The notes: generated by a model from the letters alone, not told the origin. Counted from the stretch's first letter, positions 43,135 to 53,134 are shown. The stretch: DNA of 64,000 nucleotides from Mangrovimonas cancribranchiae (GCF_037126245.1 NZ_CP136925.1:1046001-1110000), one strand, 5' to 3'. A program made the numbers and translations.

Positions 43135-44913
43135 ATGAGTGTACAAACGTGGACTTGGATATTAGTAGGAGTAACTTTTGCCCTTTATTTTGGAATTGCT
43201 ATTTGGGCTAGAGCAGGCTCTACAAAAGATTTTTATGTAGCTGGTGGAGGTGTTTCTCCTTTAGCAAATGGAATGGCGACTGCAGCCGATTGGATGAGCG
43301 CAGCGTCTTTTATATCAATGGCGGGAATTATTTCTTTTGCAGGCTATGATGGTTCTGTTTACCTTATGGGATGGACAGGTGGTTATGTGCTTTTAGCACT
43401 ATTATTAGCACCGTATTTACGAAAATTCGGAAAATTTACAGTACCAGATTTTATAGGAGATCGTTATTATTCTAATGGCGCAAGAACAGTGGCTGTCATC
43501 TGTGCTTTAATTGTGTCATTTACCTATGTAGCTGGACAAATGAGAGGAGTTGGTATTGTGTTTTCACAATTCCTTCAAGTAGATATTAATACAGGTGTTG
43601 TTATTGGTATGGCTGTAGTGTTGGTTTTTGCTTTCTTAGGAGGAATGAAAGGAATCACTTATACGCAAGTAGCGCAGTATTGTGTGTTAATATTTGCGTT
43701 TATGGTGCCAGCTTTTTTTATTTCAATGCAAATGACAGGGAATCCAATCCCTCAAATAGGAATGGGAGGTAAGCTAGAAGGTGGCATGTATCTCTTGGAT
43801 AAATTAGATACGTTGCATACAGAATTAGGATTTAACGAATACACTAGTGGCACAAAATCTACTTGGGATGTATTTGCTATTACACTAGCCTTAATGGTTG
43901 GTACAGCTGGATTGCCGCATGTAATTGTAAGGTTTTTTACAGTACCAAAGGTTAAAGACGCCAGAAAGTCGGCAGGATATGCATTGTTTTTAATAGCTAT
44001 TCTTTATACAACAGCGCCAGCCATTTCTGTTTTTGCCAGAACTAACTTAATCGATACTGTGAGTAACACAAAATATACTGAAGTTCCAGAATGGTTTAAA
44101 AATTGGGAAAATACAGGCTTAATAGGTTGGAGCGATAAAAATGGTGATGGAAAAATTCAATATGTTGCTGGAAGTGCTATTGAGGGGAAAAATCCATTAT
44201 TTTCAGATGGTAGAGGAACTCATGGCGAACGTGTGTTAAAAAATGTAAATGCAAACACAGAGAATGAATTATATGTAGATAGAGATATTATGGTGCTTGC
44301 CAATCCAGAAATTGCTAAGTTGCCTAATTGGGTAATAGCTTTAGTTGCTGCCGGTGGTTTAGCAGCAGCATTATCAACAGCAGCGGGATTATTATTGGTG
44401 ATTTCAACATCCATATCACACGATTTAATTAAAAAACAACTTAAACCAGATATTTCAGAAAAAGGCGAACTATGGGCAGCTAGATTAGCTATTTTGGTAG
44501 CCATTATTATTGCTGGTTTATTTGGGATTTATCCTCCTGGTTTTGTGGCGGCAGTAGTTGCTTTGGCCTTTGGTTTGGCGGCAGCATCTTTCTTCCCAGC
44601 CATTATTCTCGGAATTTTTGATAAACGCATGAATAAGCAAGGCGCCATTTCAGGAATGGTTGTAGGTATTGTATTAATGTTATTTTATATGGTACGTTAT
44701 AAAACAGGTTTAATTGGTGTTTTTGAACCAAGACCGTCAAGCGAATGGTGGTTTGGTACCTCTCCAGAAGGTTTTGGTACTGTAGCCATGATTGTTAATG
44801 TGGTAGTTTCTGTAGTTGTTTCAAGATTAACACCACCGCCACCACAAGAAGTGCAGGAAATAGTAGAGCATATACGAATTCCAAGTGGCGCAGGTGAAGC
44901 AACACACCACTAA
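43135..44913 (+). CDS. Sodium:solute symporter, acetate/short-chain acid type
   Basis: The protein has 592 residues with about 13-14 hydrophobic helices of the SSS family. Motifs include DFYVAGGGVSPLANGMATAADWMSAASFIS near the N-terminus, SFTYVAGQMRGVGIVFSQ, and GTAGLPHVIVRFFTVP, which is characteristic of ActP-like transporters. A ~90-residue hydrophilic loop (about 310-395) is larger than in E. coli ActP and is seen in the group paired with DUF4212. It imports acetate or a related carboxylate with sodium. The acs and prpE-like genes nearby support that. Confidence 0.92.
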   Translation: MSVQTWTWILVGVTFALYFGIAIWARAGSTKDFYVAGGGVSPLANGMATAADWMSAASFISMAGIISFAGYDGSVYLMGWTGGYVLLALLLAPYLRKFGKFTVPDFIGDRYYSNGARTVAVICALIVSFTYVAGQMRGVGIVFSQFLQVDINTGVVIGMAVVLVFAFLGGMKGITYTQVAQYCVLIFAFMVPAFFISMQMTGNPIPQIGMGGKLEGGMYLLDKLDTLHTELGFNEYTSGTKSTWDVFAITLALMVGTAGLPHVIVRFFTVPKVKDARKSAGYALFLIAILYTTAPAISVFARTNLIDTVSNTKYTEVPEWFKNWENTGLIGWSDKNGDGKIQYVAGSAIEGKNPLFSDGRGTHGERVLKNVNANTENELYVDRDIMVLANPEIAKLPNWVIALVAAGGLAAALSTAAGLLLVISTSISHDLIKKQLKPDISEKGELWAARLAILVAIIIAGLFGIYPPGFVAAVVALAFGLAAASFFPAIILGIFDKRMNKQGAISGMVVGIVLMLFYMVRYKTGLIGVFEPRPSSEWWFGTSPEGFGTVAMIVNVVVSVVVSRLTPPPPQEVQEIVEHIRIPSGAGEATHH

Positions 44914-44943
44914 TTCTTTTTATTTTAAGTTAATTTAGTTAGT

Positions 44944-44978
44944 AAAAACAGTGTTATGGTAGTCATAACACTGTTTTT
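44944..44978 (+). terminator. Rho-independent terminator after symporter operon
   Basis: AAAAACAGTGTTATG pairs perfectly with CATAACACTGTTTTT and a T run follows. Confidence 0.92.
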
Positions 44979-45009
44979 TTATTAAATTTAGATACTCACA
45001 TTTTAAAGT

Positions 45010-45204
45010 ATGAAAAAACGACATGAACAAAAATTAGTAGTATTATCAATTGTATTATGCTTACTGTTTAATCTGCCTTTTATTTTTGTGTTTAACTTAA
45101 ATGGAAGCATTTTAGGGGTCCCAATTTTTTATGTCTCCATTTTTTCTATTTGGTTATTATCAATTGTAATTTCATATATCGTTTTAAAAAAGCATTATGA
45201 GTAA
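45010..45204 (+). CDS. Small two-helix membrane protein (DUF3311-like)
   Basis: The protein has 64 residues with two hydrophobic helices (about 9-28 and 37-58) and basic ends. It resembles the small subunits that precede SSS-family transporters. The downstream kinase-symporter gene begins before this one stops (8-bp overlap), so it is translationally coupled and probably assembles with the symporter domain. I cannot place it in a family with certainty. Confidence 0.65.
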   Translation: MKKRHEQKLVVLSIVLCLLFNLPFIFVFNLNGSILGVPIFYVSIFSIWLLSIVISYIVLKKHYE

Positions 45205-47884
45205 TTACATTCTAATAACCATTATTGTTTTTTATTTAGCCTTTTTGTTTTTCTTAGCCTTTAAAACGGAAAAAAACACAAAAAGTAAATGGGTAAACAA
45301 TCCTTATGTTTATGCCTTATCCCTAGCTGTTTATTGTACCGCATGGACATATTACGGAAGTATAGGTATTGCGGCTAACTCTGGTGTAGATTTCTTGCCA
45401 ATTTACTTAGGTCCCGTAATTGCAGCGCCACTTTGGGTTGTCGTTTTAAGAAAGATAATACGTATTTCAAAGCAACATAATATCTCATCGATTGCCGATT
45501 TTATTTCGCTACGTTATGGTAACAATAGGTTTTTAGGCGCTTTAATTACTATTGTTTGCTTTTTAGCTATTTTGCCCTACATTTCATTGCAATTAAAGGC
45601 AATATCTGGAAGTTTTGAAGTTATTGCAGATGAAACCAGTTACGTATCTAAAAGTATATGGGACGATTCAACATTCTACATCGCATTTTTATTAGCTATT
45701 TTTGCTACATTCTTTGGAACCCAAGCTACCGATGCCTCTGAGAAACACCGTGGTATTGTAACTACTGTGGCGTTGGAATCTATTTTCAAAATAAGCTTTT
45801 TTCTTATTATAGGAGTTTATGTGACTTATTGGTTATTTGATGGGCCACAAGATATACTAACAAAATTTTCTGAAATAGATAATATTGAAACCTTAACCAC
45901 TATACCTAATTTAGAGGGTGGTCTTAATTGGTTTTTCATGATAGCCTTATCCTTTTTCGCTATTTTTCTTTTACCTAGGCAATTTCAAATCAGTGTTATA
46001 GAAAACACAAGAGAAAAGCATTTAAAAACAGCTATTTGGTTGTTCCCTTTATATTTATTACTGTTTAATTTGTTTGTCGTATTTATTGCATTTGGCGGAA
46101 GGTTGTTGTTAGGCGATGTAGCTCATGCAGAATATTATACATTATTATTACCGCTAAGTCAAGACAATGTGTTTTTAGCCATGTTAGTTTTTTTAGGTGG
46201 TTTTTCTGCTATAATTTCTATGGTGGTTGTTTCTACCTTAGCCTTATCAACAATGGTAAGTAACAACCTAATTATTCCTTATGGGTTTTTAGATAAGTTT
46301 ATTAGAAACCACCCTGAAAAGAACGCCTACTACATCAAGAATATTCGCCGCATTTCTATTTTCTTAATAATTATTTTAGCTTATGTTTTTTATTACAATT
46401 TTTCTATAGAGAGTTCTTTAATTTCAATAGGCTTGGTCTCTTTTGTAATAGTAGCTCAGTTAGCGCCTTCCTTTTTCCTTGGATTGTATTGGAATCGCGG
46501 CTCGGCAAGAGCCTCTATAGTTGGTATTGTAATAGGGTTTTTAATAACCATTTATACTTTAATTTTACCATTTACCATAAACATTGTATCGGGTACAAAT
46601 AGTTTTGTTGAAAGCGGGTTGTTTGGGATAGAATACTTAAAACCTTATGAGCTATTTGGAATTAATTTTCTTAATCCTTACGCACATGCTATGTTTTGGA
46701 GTTTGAGCTTTAACTTGGCATTTTATCTTATGTTGTCATTAGTATATCGTGGTAATTACAGAGAACGAAATTATGCCGAAATGTTTGTAGATAGTAAAAA
46801 CTATTCTTCATTACAAGATAATGCCTTAGTGTGGAAAGGTGAGGCTTATGTATCCGATATTAAAAATGTGTTAGAAAAATTTTTAGGAGATAAAGAGGCA
46901 AATAGAGCCCTAAAAGTGTTTTTTACGAAATATAATTTACCAAAAGATACCCAAATAGCCGATGCTAGATTAATTAATTTTTCTGAAAAGCTATTAACGG
47001 GAACCATAGGAAGTGCTTCAGCAAAAATACTAATTTCAAGTGTTGTTAAAGAGGAAGAAGTAAGTTTAGTAGAGGTGTTGAAGGTTTTAGAAGAGTCAAA
47101 AGAAACCATAGCAAGAAATAAAATGCTTCGTGAGAAATCGGCAGCTTTAACTAGCTTAACAAATCAATTACGCGAAGCTAATTTGGAATTGTTAAATAAA
47201 GACCAGCAAAAGGATGAGTTTCTAGATACTGTGGCTCATGAGTTAAAAACACCAATTACAGGCATTAGAGCATCAACAGAATTAGTTTTGGACGATAAAG
47301 ATATGCCAGAACAGATGCGCGAACAGTTTTTAAGTAATATCTTGCAGGATAGCGATAGGTTGTCAAGGTTGATAAATAGTATTTTAGATTTCGAAAAACT
47401 ATCAAAAGGAAAAACGACACTCGATGTTAAAAGTAATGACATTCAGAAGGTTATAAAAAAAGCAATTCAAGTGGTGAAACACCTAGCCGATAAAAAAGCG
47501 GTAAAAATAGTCAATAAGAATCCGCATAAACTATTTTTAGAATTTGATCAAGACCGTTTGCTGCAAGTGGTTACAAATTTACTGTCTAATGCTATAAAGT
47601 TTTGCCCAGAAAAAGATGGTGTTATTACTATCGATTACAAAATGGCAAATAAGAGTATCGAGTTTTCGGTAACAGATAACGGAAATGGAATACCTCCAGA
47701 AGATATTGCTTTTATTTTCGATAAGTTTTACCAATCTAAAAATCAAAATACTAAAAAACCAGAAGGTAGCGGTTTAGGATTGGCTATTTGTAAGCAAATT
47801 ATAGAGCAACACCATGGAATTATATGGGTTGATAAAGCTTATAAAAATGGCGCAAAGTTTGTTTTTAAATTACCATTTAAGTAA
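45197..47884 (+). CDS. SSS transporter-histidine kinase fusion (CbrA/CrbS-like)
   Basis: The protein has 895 residues. The N-terminal ~545 residues are an SSS-type symporter domain with 13 helices (GSIGIAANSGVDFLPIYLGPV, SSIADFISLRYG). Residues ~560-670 form a linker with a coiled coil. Then come HisKA (DTVAHELKTPITG, His681) and HATPase_c with NLLSNAIKF, DNGNGIPPEDI and GSGLGLAICKQII. In Pseudomonas and Vibrio, homologous fusions sense carboxylates and induce acetyl-CoA synthetase. This gene is followed by a receiver, a PrpE-like gene and acs, the same functional grouping, so it probably couples transport or sensing of acetate or propionate to their activation. Confidence 0.93.
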   Translation: MSNYILITIIVFYLAFLFFLAFKTEKNTKSKWVNNPYVYALSLAVYCTAWTYYGSIGIAANSGVDFLPIYLGPVIAAPLWVVVLRKIIRISKQHNISSIADFISLRYGNNRFLGALITIVCFLAILPYISLQLKAISGSFEVIADETSYVSKSIWDDSTFYIAFLLAIFATFFGTQATDASEKHRGIVTTVALESIFKISFFLIIGVYVTYWLFDGPQDILTKFSEIDNIETLTTIPNLEGGLNWFFMIALSFFAIFLLPRQFQISVIENTREKHLKTAIWLFPLYLLLFNLFVVFIAFGGRLLLGDVAHAEYYTLLLPLSQDNVFLAMLVFLGGFSAIISMVVVSTLALSTMVSNNLIIPYGFLDKFIRNHPEKNAYYIKNIRRISIFLIIILAYVFYYNFSIESSLISIGLVSFVIVAQLAPSFFLGLYWNRGSARASIVGIVIGFLITIYTLILPFTINIVSGTNSFVESGLFGIEYLKPYELFGINFLNPYAHAMFWSLSFNLAFYLMLSLVYRGNYRERNYAEMFVDSKNYSSLQDNALVWKGEAYVSDIKNVLEKFLGDKEANRALKVFFTKYNLPKDTQIADARLINFSEKLLTGTIGSASAKILISSVVKEEEVSLVEVLKVLEESKETIARNKMLREKSAALTSLTNQLREANLELLNKDQQKDEFLDTVAHELKTPITGIRASTELVLDDKDMPEQMREQFLSNILQDSDRLSRLINSILDFEKLSKGKTTLDVKSNDIQKVIKKAIQVVKHLADKKAVKIVNKNPHKLFLEFDQDRLLQVVTNLLSNAIKFCPEKDGVITIDYKMANKSIEFSVTDNGNGIPPEDIAFIFDKFYQSKNQNTKKPEGSGLGLAICKQIIEQHHGIIWVDKAYKNGAKFVFKLPFK

Positions 47885-47900
47885 CTTGTAACCCCAATGT

Positions 47901-48266
47901 ATGAATAGGAGAATTTTAATTGTTGATGATGAGCCAAATATAGTAATGACCTTAGAGTACGCCTTTAAAAAGCAAGGCTTTGAAGTGTTTATTGCTAGAG
48001 ATGGAACAGAAGCATTACAAATATTAGAAACTAATATTCCTAATGTTATATTATTGGATATTATGATGCCTAAGGTAGATGGTTATGAAACCTTAGAATT
48101 TATCAAAAAAAAAGACAGTTTATCACAAGTAAAAGTGGTATTTTTAACTGCAAAACATAAAGCTTCAGATATTGAAAAAGGCCTAAAACTAGGAGCAGAT
48201 AAATATTTAACTAAGCCGTTTTCAATAAAGAAAATAATTTCGGAAGTATTAGATTTACTTAATTAA
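47901..48266 (+). CDS. Stand-alone response regulator (receiver only)
   Basis: The protein has 121 residues forming a single receiver domain: VDDEPN, Asp53 in ILLDIMMPK, FLTAKHKASD and the conserved Lys in LTKPFS. There is no DNA-binding or enzymatic output domain. It follows the symporter-kinase by 16 bp, so it is its probable phosphorylation partner. It must pass the signal to another protein, or it acts by protein binding, unlike CrbR/CbrB, which carry DNA-binding domains. Confidence 0.92.
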   Translation: MNRRILIVDDEPNIVMTLEYAFKKQGFEVFIARDGTEALQILETNIPNVILLDIMMPKVDGYETLEFIKKKDSLSQVKVVFLTAKHKASDIEKGLKLGADKYLTKPFSIKKIISEVLDLLN

Positions 48267-48318
48267 CATTATGGTTTGTGTGCAAATTAAACCTATGTAT
48301 AATTAAAGTTAGTTTATT

Positions 48319-48543
48319 ATGAAATTCCGTATTGGACCCTTAGCATCAGATATTTTTATAGCTGTTTATGCTCTAGGCTCTTTATATCTTCGTTTTAAGT
48401 TTGAAAGTCAAACATCTGTAAGTCCATTAAACTCCATAGTCATGGGGTTGTGTTTTGTTGTAATTATTTGGGCGTTAATCAAATTAAAGGTTTTAAATCC
48501 CAACTGGTTTGGATTGTTTAATTCTAATAAATCAAGACTATGA
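48319..48543 (+). CDS. Small two-helix membrane protein, unknown
   Basis: The protein has 74 residues with two hydrophobic segments (about 9-25 and 40-58) and a basic C-terminus. It ends 4 bp inside the start of the acyl-CoA synthetase gene (ATGA overlap), so the two are coupled. No domain is recognised. It may tether or regulate the synthetase at the membrane, but this is a guess. Confidence 0.55.
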   Translation: MKFRIGPLASDIFIAVYALGSLYLRFKFESQTSVSPLNSIVMGLCFVVIIWALIKLKVLNPNWFGLFNSNKSRL

Positions 48544-50438
48544 ATTATTTAGAATTTTATAAAAACAGTATAGAGAATCCAGAATCGTTTTGGTTATCGC
48601 AAGCCAAACAACTCGATTGGTATAAACTACCAAAGAATTGTCTCTCTAAAGATACCAACGATTATTATCAGTGGTTTGAAGATGGGGAACTAAACTTAAG
48701 TTACTTATCTATTGATAAGCATATAAATGATGGTTACGGAAACGACAATGCCATAATATACGATTCACCAGTAACAAACACCAAACGAGCGATTACTTAT
48801 AACGAATTAAAGGAAGAAGTATCGCGATTAGCTGGCGGTTTAAAAAACCTAGGGATAGAAAAAGGCGACACCGTTATTATTTACATGCCTATGATTCCGC
48901 AAGCGTTGTTTGCCATGTTAGCTTGTGCTAGAATAGGCGCTATTCACTCAGTAGTTTTTGGCGGATTTGCACCTCACGAACTTGCTATAAGAATAGACGA
49001 CTGTAAACCTAAGGCTATTATTACGGCAACTTGCGGTATAGAAATTAAACGTATTATACCTTACAAGCCATTTGTAGACGAAGCTATAAAACAAGCATCT
49101 CATAAACCCAATCAGGTAGTTATTTTTGATAGAGGCATTGATGTAGAAAGAACGCAAAAAACATACGATATAGATTATCAGGAACTAATATCCAATTCAA
49201 AACCAGCAAATCCTGTTCCGGTAAAAGCAACACACCCGTCTTATATTTTATATACATCAGGAACAACAGGAAAGCCCAAAGGAATTATTAGAGATACGGG
49301 AGGTTATGCTACGGCATTAAAATTTTCTATGAAATATATTTATGGGGTAGACGAAGGCGATGTATTTTGGGCAGCAAGCGATGTAGGTTGGGTTGTAGGA
49401 CATAGTTATATTGTGTATGGCCCATTATTAAATAGAAATACAACCATTCTTTTTGAAGGAAAACCTATTAAAACACCAGACGCTTCTACGTTTTGGCGAG
49501 TAATAAGCGAGCATCAAGTAAAAGTTATGTTTACGGCACCAACTGCTATTCGGGCTATAAAAAAGGAAGATCATGATGGTGATTTTATCAATAAATATGA
49601 TTTATCTTGTCTTAAATATCAGTTTTTAGCTGGAGAACGCTGCGATGTGGCCACCTTAACATGGACAAAAAATCATTTAAAAGTTCCTGTTATCGATCAC
49701 TGGTGGCAAACCGAATCAGGATGGCCTATGTTGGCTAATATGGTTGGTGTAGAATTGCAAGACGTTAAACCAGGTTCTGCTGGCATGCCTGTTTGCGGGT
49801 ATGATATTGTTATTTTAGATGAGCATGGTGAGGAAGTCTCTGCAGGTGTTGAAGGTTATGTAGCTGTTAAACTGCCTTTGCCTCCAGGAACATTAATGAA
49901 TTTATGGGGGAATCCCGAACGCTTTAAAGCAGGTTATTTAAAACGTTTCCCAGGATATTATTTTTCAGGTGATGGTGGTTATAAAGATGAAGATGGCTAT
50001 GTATTTATAACAGGTCGCGTAGACGATATTATTAATGTTGCAGGACACAGACTATCAACAGCCGAAATGGAAGAGGTGGTAGCATCTCATAAGGATGTGG
50101 CCGAATGTGCTGTGTTTGGAATTCATTGCGAAATTAAAGGCCAAAAACCACTAGGGCTAATTGTTTTAAAATCACAAGATGCCGATAATGAAGCTACAAT
50201 TACATCAGAAGTTATTCAAGACGTAAGGCATGAAATTGGTGCTGTAGCATCGTTTAAAGAAGTGTTAGTGGTAAAACGATTACCAAAAACACGATCGGGA
50301 AAAATTCTTCGTAAATTGTTACGTCAAATGGCAGATGATTTATCATTTAATGTTCCTTCAACAATAGATGATGCGGATATTATTACAGAAATACAAACGG
50401 TTTACAAATCAAATCAAATAGGAATTCATAAGGACTAA
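48540..50438 (+). CDS. Acyl-CoA synthetase, propionyl-CoA ligase-like
   Basis: The protein has 632 residues of the ANL superfamily. Motifs include ILYTSGTTGKPKGI (P-loop-like A3), YGPLLNRNTT, WWQTESGWPM (A5), the hinge SGDGGYKDEDGYVFITGRVDDIINVAGHRLSTAEME (A8), and the C-terminal acetylation-site lysine in LPKTRSGKILRK. The segment GGYATALKFSMKYIYGVDEGDVFWAASDVGWVVGHSY matches the PrpE-type branch. It forms propionyl-CoA (or another short acyl-CoA) and AMP. The acs gene follows after 23 bp in the same orientation, and the window-end propionyl-CoA-type carboxylase could use the product. Confidence 0.9.
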   Translation: MNYLEFYKNSIENPESFWLSQAKQLDWYKLPKNCLSKDTNDYYQWFEDGELNLSYLSIDKHINDGYGNDNAIIYDSPVTNTKRAITYNELKEEVSRLAGGLKNLGIEKGDTVIIYMPMIPQALFAMLACARIGAIHSVVFGGFAPHELAIRIDDCKPKAIITATCGIEIKRIIPYKPFVDEAIKQASHKPNQVVIFDRGIDVERTQKTYDIDYQELISNSKPANPVPVKATHPSYILYTSGTTGKPKGIIRDTGGYATALKFSMKYIYGVDEGDVFWAASDVGWVVGHSYIVYGPLLNRNTTILFEGKPIKTPDASTFWRVISEHQVKVMFTAPTAIRAIKKEDHDGDFINKYDLSCLKYQFLAGERCDVATLTWTKNHLKVPVIDHWWQTESGWPMLANMVGVELQDVKPGSAGMPVCGYDIVILDEHGEEVSAGVEGYVAVKLPLPPGTLMNLWGNPERFKAGYLKRFPGYYFSGDGGYKDEDGYVFITGRVDDIINVAGHRLSTAEMEEVVASHKDVAECAVFGIHCEIKGQKPLGLIVLKSQDADNEATITSEVIQDVRHEIGAVASFKEVLVVKRLPKTRSGKILRKLLRQMADDLSFNVPSTIDDADIITEIQTVYKSNQIGIHKD

Positions 50439-50461
50439 TTTTTTAATATAAATAGAATATC

Positions 50462-52369
50462 ATGAGTAATTATCATATTAAACATTTAGAAGAATATTAT
50501 CAGGTTTATAGAAAATCTGTTAGGAACCCAGAGGTGTTTTGGGAAGAAGTTGCCGAAGAACATTTTGTATGGCGTAAACGATGGAATAACGTATTGCAAT
50601 GGGACTTTTCAAAACCAGAAATTAAATGGTTTGAAGGTGCCCAACTTAACATTACCGAAAACTGTATTGATAGACACCTAAACACAAGAGGCGATAAAAC
50701 TGCCATTATTTTCGAACCTAATAACCCAGATGAAGAGACACAACATATATCTTACAGAGAATTGCACGATCGCGTATGCAGATTTGCAAATGTGCTAAAG
50801 GAAAAAGGTATTGGTAAAGGTGATCGCGTGTGTATTTATTTACCTATGATTCCTGAGTTAGCTATTTCAGTTTTAGCTTGCGCCAGAATAGGTGCTATTC
50901 ATTCGGTTGTATTTGCTGGTTTTTCATCAACAGCTTTAGCCACGAGAATTAATGATAGCGAATGTAAAATGGTCATTACTTCAGATGGCTCTTACAGAGG
51001 TGCAAAAACGATAGATCTTAAAAGTATTGTAGATGAAGCTTTAGAAGATTGTAGTAGTATAGAAAGTGTTTTAGTAGCAAAGCGAATAAATAGCAATATT
51101 AAAATGAAAGAAGGTCGCGACTATTGGTTACAACCTTTATTGGATGAAGCTTATCATGATTGCGATCCAGTGGTTATGGACGCAGAAGATCCGTTATTTA
51201 TTTTGTATACGTCAGGCTCTACAGGAAAACCAAAAGGAATGGTGCATTCCAGTGGCGGATATATGGTTTATACAGCCTATACTTTTAAAAACGTTTTTCA
51301 ATATAGAGAAGATGATGTGTATTGGTGTACGGCAGATATAGGCTGGATTACTGGCCATAGTTATATTGTTTATGGGCCATTATTAAATGGCGCAACAACC
51401 CTAATGTTCGAAGGTGTTCCAAGCTACCCCGATTTTGGACGTTTTTGGGAAATTGTAGATAAACATCAAGTAAATCAATTTTACACAGCGCCAACAGCTA
51501 TAAGAGCTCTAGCTAAAGAAGGAATGGATCATGTAGAAAAATATGACTTATCTTCATTAAAAGTTTTAGGAACCGTAGGTGAACCTATAAATGAAGAAGC
51601 TTGGCACTGGTACGATGATAATATAGGTAAGAAAAAAGCTCCTATTGTAGATACCTGGTGGCAAACCGAAACAGGAGGCATTATGATTTCACCAATACCT
51701 TTTGCAACACCAACAAAACCTACCTACGCAACATTACCATTTATTGGTATACAACCAGCTTTAATGGACGAAAATGGCGAGGAAATAAAAGGAAATCAAG
51801 TCGATGGACGATTATGTATTAAATACCCATGGCCATCAATGGCGCGTACCATTTGGGGAGATCATCAAAGATATAAAGATACATACTTCTCGGCCTTTGA
51901 AAATATGTATTTTACTGGAGATGGCGCTTTACGTGATGAGGTTGGTTATTATAGAATTACAGGTCGTGTAGACGATGTTGTTATTGTGTCTGGACATAAC
52001 TTAGGAACAGCACCAATTGAAGATGCTATTAACGAGCATCCAGCAGTTTCCGAAAGTGCTATTGTAGGATTCCCTCATGATATTAAAGGAAATGCCTTGT
52101 ATGGCTATGTTATTTTAAAGGAAACAGGCGAAAGTCGTAACCACGATAACCTTCGAAAGGAAATTAATCAGTTAATTACCGAGCAAATTGGCCCTATTGC
52201 TAAACTAGATAAAATTCAATTTACAAAAGGCTTGCCAAAAACAAGAAGTGGAAAAATTATGCGTCGTATTTTAAGAAAAATAGCGAGTAAAGATACGTCT
52301 AATCTAGGCGATACGAGCACGTTATTAAATCCAGAAGTTGTTCAAGATATTATGGACAACGTACTTTAG
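50462..52369 (+). CDS. acs: Acetyl-CoA synthetase (acetate--CoA ligase)
   Basis: The protein has 635 residues. Acs motifs include WFEGAQLNITENCIDRHL, RVCIYLPMIPELAISVLACARIGA, FILYTSGSTGKPKGMVHSSGGYMVYT, WCTADIGWITGHSYI, VDTWWQTETGG, FTGDGALRDEVGYYRITGRVDDVVIVSGHNLGTAPIE, and the acetylation lysine in LPKTRSGKIMRRILRKIA. It converts acetate, CoA and ATP to acetyl-CoA, AMP and PPi in the cytoplasm. Placed at the end of the acetate-sensing and uptake region, it supplies carbon from acetate. A terminator follows 24 bp after its stop. Confidence 0.97.
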   Translation: MSNYHIKHLEEYYQVYRKSVRNPEVFWEEVAEEHFVWRKRWNNVLQWDFSKPEIKWFEGAQLNITENCIDRHLNTRGDKTAIIFEPNNPDEETQHISYRELHDRVCRFANVLKEKGIGKGDRVCIYLPMIPELAISVLACARIGAIHSVVFAGFSSTALATRINDSECKMVITSDGSYRGAKTIDLKSIVDEALEDCSSIESVLVAKRINSNIKMKEGRDYWLQPLLDEAYHDCDPVVMDAEDPLFILYTSGSTGKPKGMVHSSGGYMVYTAYTFKNVFQYREDDVYWCTADIGWITGHSYIVYGPLLNGATTLMFEGVPSYPDFGRFWEIVDKHQVNQFYTAPTAIRALAKEGMDHVEKYDLSSLKVLGTVGEPINEEAWHWYDDNIGKKKAPIVDTWWQTETGGIMISPIPFATPTKPTYATLPFIGIQPALMDENGEEIKGNQVDGRLCIKYPWPSMARTIWGDHQRYKDTYFSAFENMYFTGDGALRDEVGYYRITGRVDDVVIVSGHNLGTAPIEDAINEHPAVSESAIVGFPHDIKGNALYGYVILKETGESRNHDNLRKEINQLITEQIGPIAKLDKIQFTKGLPKTRSGKIMRRILRKIASKDTSNLGDTSTLLNPEVVQDIMDNVL

Positions 52370-52393
52370 TATAGTATAAATTTATAATGAAAG

Positions 52394-52421
52394 AGCATCC
52401 TATTTTTAGGATGCTTTTTTT
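52394..52421 (+). terminator. Rho-independent terminator after acs
   Basis: AGCATCCTA pairs with TAGGATGCT around 4 T and is followed by a T run. Confidence 0.9.
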
Positions 52422-52442
52422 ATTTTTACCTAAAGTCATGCT

Positions 52443-53027
52443 ATGAATTTTCAACCACTTTTAAAATACATGAAAAACTATGTGTCGTTAACCCAAGAAG
52501 AGGCCGAATTCTTGGTTAGCAAACTGGTGTATCGTAAGTATTTAAAAGGACAATATATATTACAACAAGGCGATGTTAGTAAAGCGCAATGCTTTATTAC
52601 GAAAGGATGTACTAAAATGTTTTTTGTCGATGATGAAGGTCAAGAACATATTATTATGTTTTCTATTGAAGATTGGTGGACATCAGATTTAGGGAGTTTT
52701 AGTACACAAAGTCCAACCGATTTTAATGTACAATGTTTGGAAGATACCGAAACCATTCAATTCCATATAAATTCCATTGAAGAGATTTTTGAAAAAATCC
52801 CTAAAATGGAGCGGTTTTTCAGACAAATAATTGAAAGAGCTTTTGTAGCATCGCAAAAACGAATTATCAGAAATTTTAGCATGACGGCTAAAGATAGATA
52901 TGTATTTTTTAGAGAAACTTACCCAAAAATAGAACAGCGCATTCCACAGTATTTAATTGCTTCTTATCTAGGTATAACAAAAGAGTTTTTAAGTAAAATA
53001 AAAAGTCAATTAGTACTCAAAAACTAG
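52443..53027 (+). CDS. Crp/Fnr family transcriptional regulator
   Basis: The protein has 194 residues. A cyclic-nucleotide-binding-like domain (about 15-120: YLKGQYILQQGDVSKAQCFITKGCTKMFF) leads to a short C-terminal HTH (IPQYLIASYLGITKEFLSKIKSQL). The classical cAMP-contact segment is not obvious, as in many Bacteroidota members, which may sense other signals. It lies just after the acs terminator with its own start and is read independently. Regulation of acs is possible but unproven. Confidence 0.9.
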   Translation: MNFQPLLKYMKNYVSLTQEEAEFLVSKLVYRKYLKGQYILQQGDVSKAQCFITKGCTKMFFVDDEGQEHIIMFSIEDWWTSDLGSFSTQSPTDFNVQCLEDTETIQFHINSIEEIFEKIPKMERFFRQIIERAFVASQKRIIRNFSMTAKDRYVFFRETYPKIEQRIPQYLIASYLGITKEFLSKIKSQLVLKN

Positions 53028-53134
53028 AATGTTAAACTAGTTTAATATCATTTTATAAACTACTTCATTTTTATTGTTTAGGTCTTGTAGGATCTTTGTA
53101 CCGTAATAATTAAACAAATTTAAAACGTATACAA

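Noticed and set aside
52443-53027. Crp/Fnr gene as part of the acetate-sensing operon
   Set aside because: A strong terminator lies between acs and this gene, so it is annotated as a separate unit. A regulatory link is left open.
53091-53098. GATCTTTG as the promoter of yceI
   Set aside because: It differs from TAnnTTTG at the first position and has no clear -33 partner, so it was not listed.
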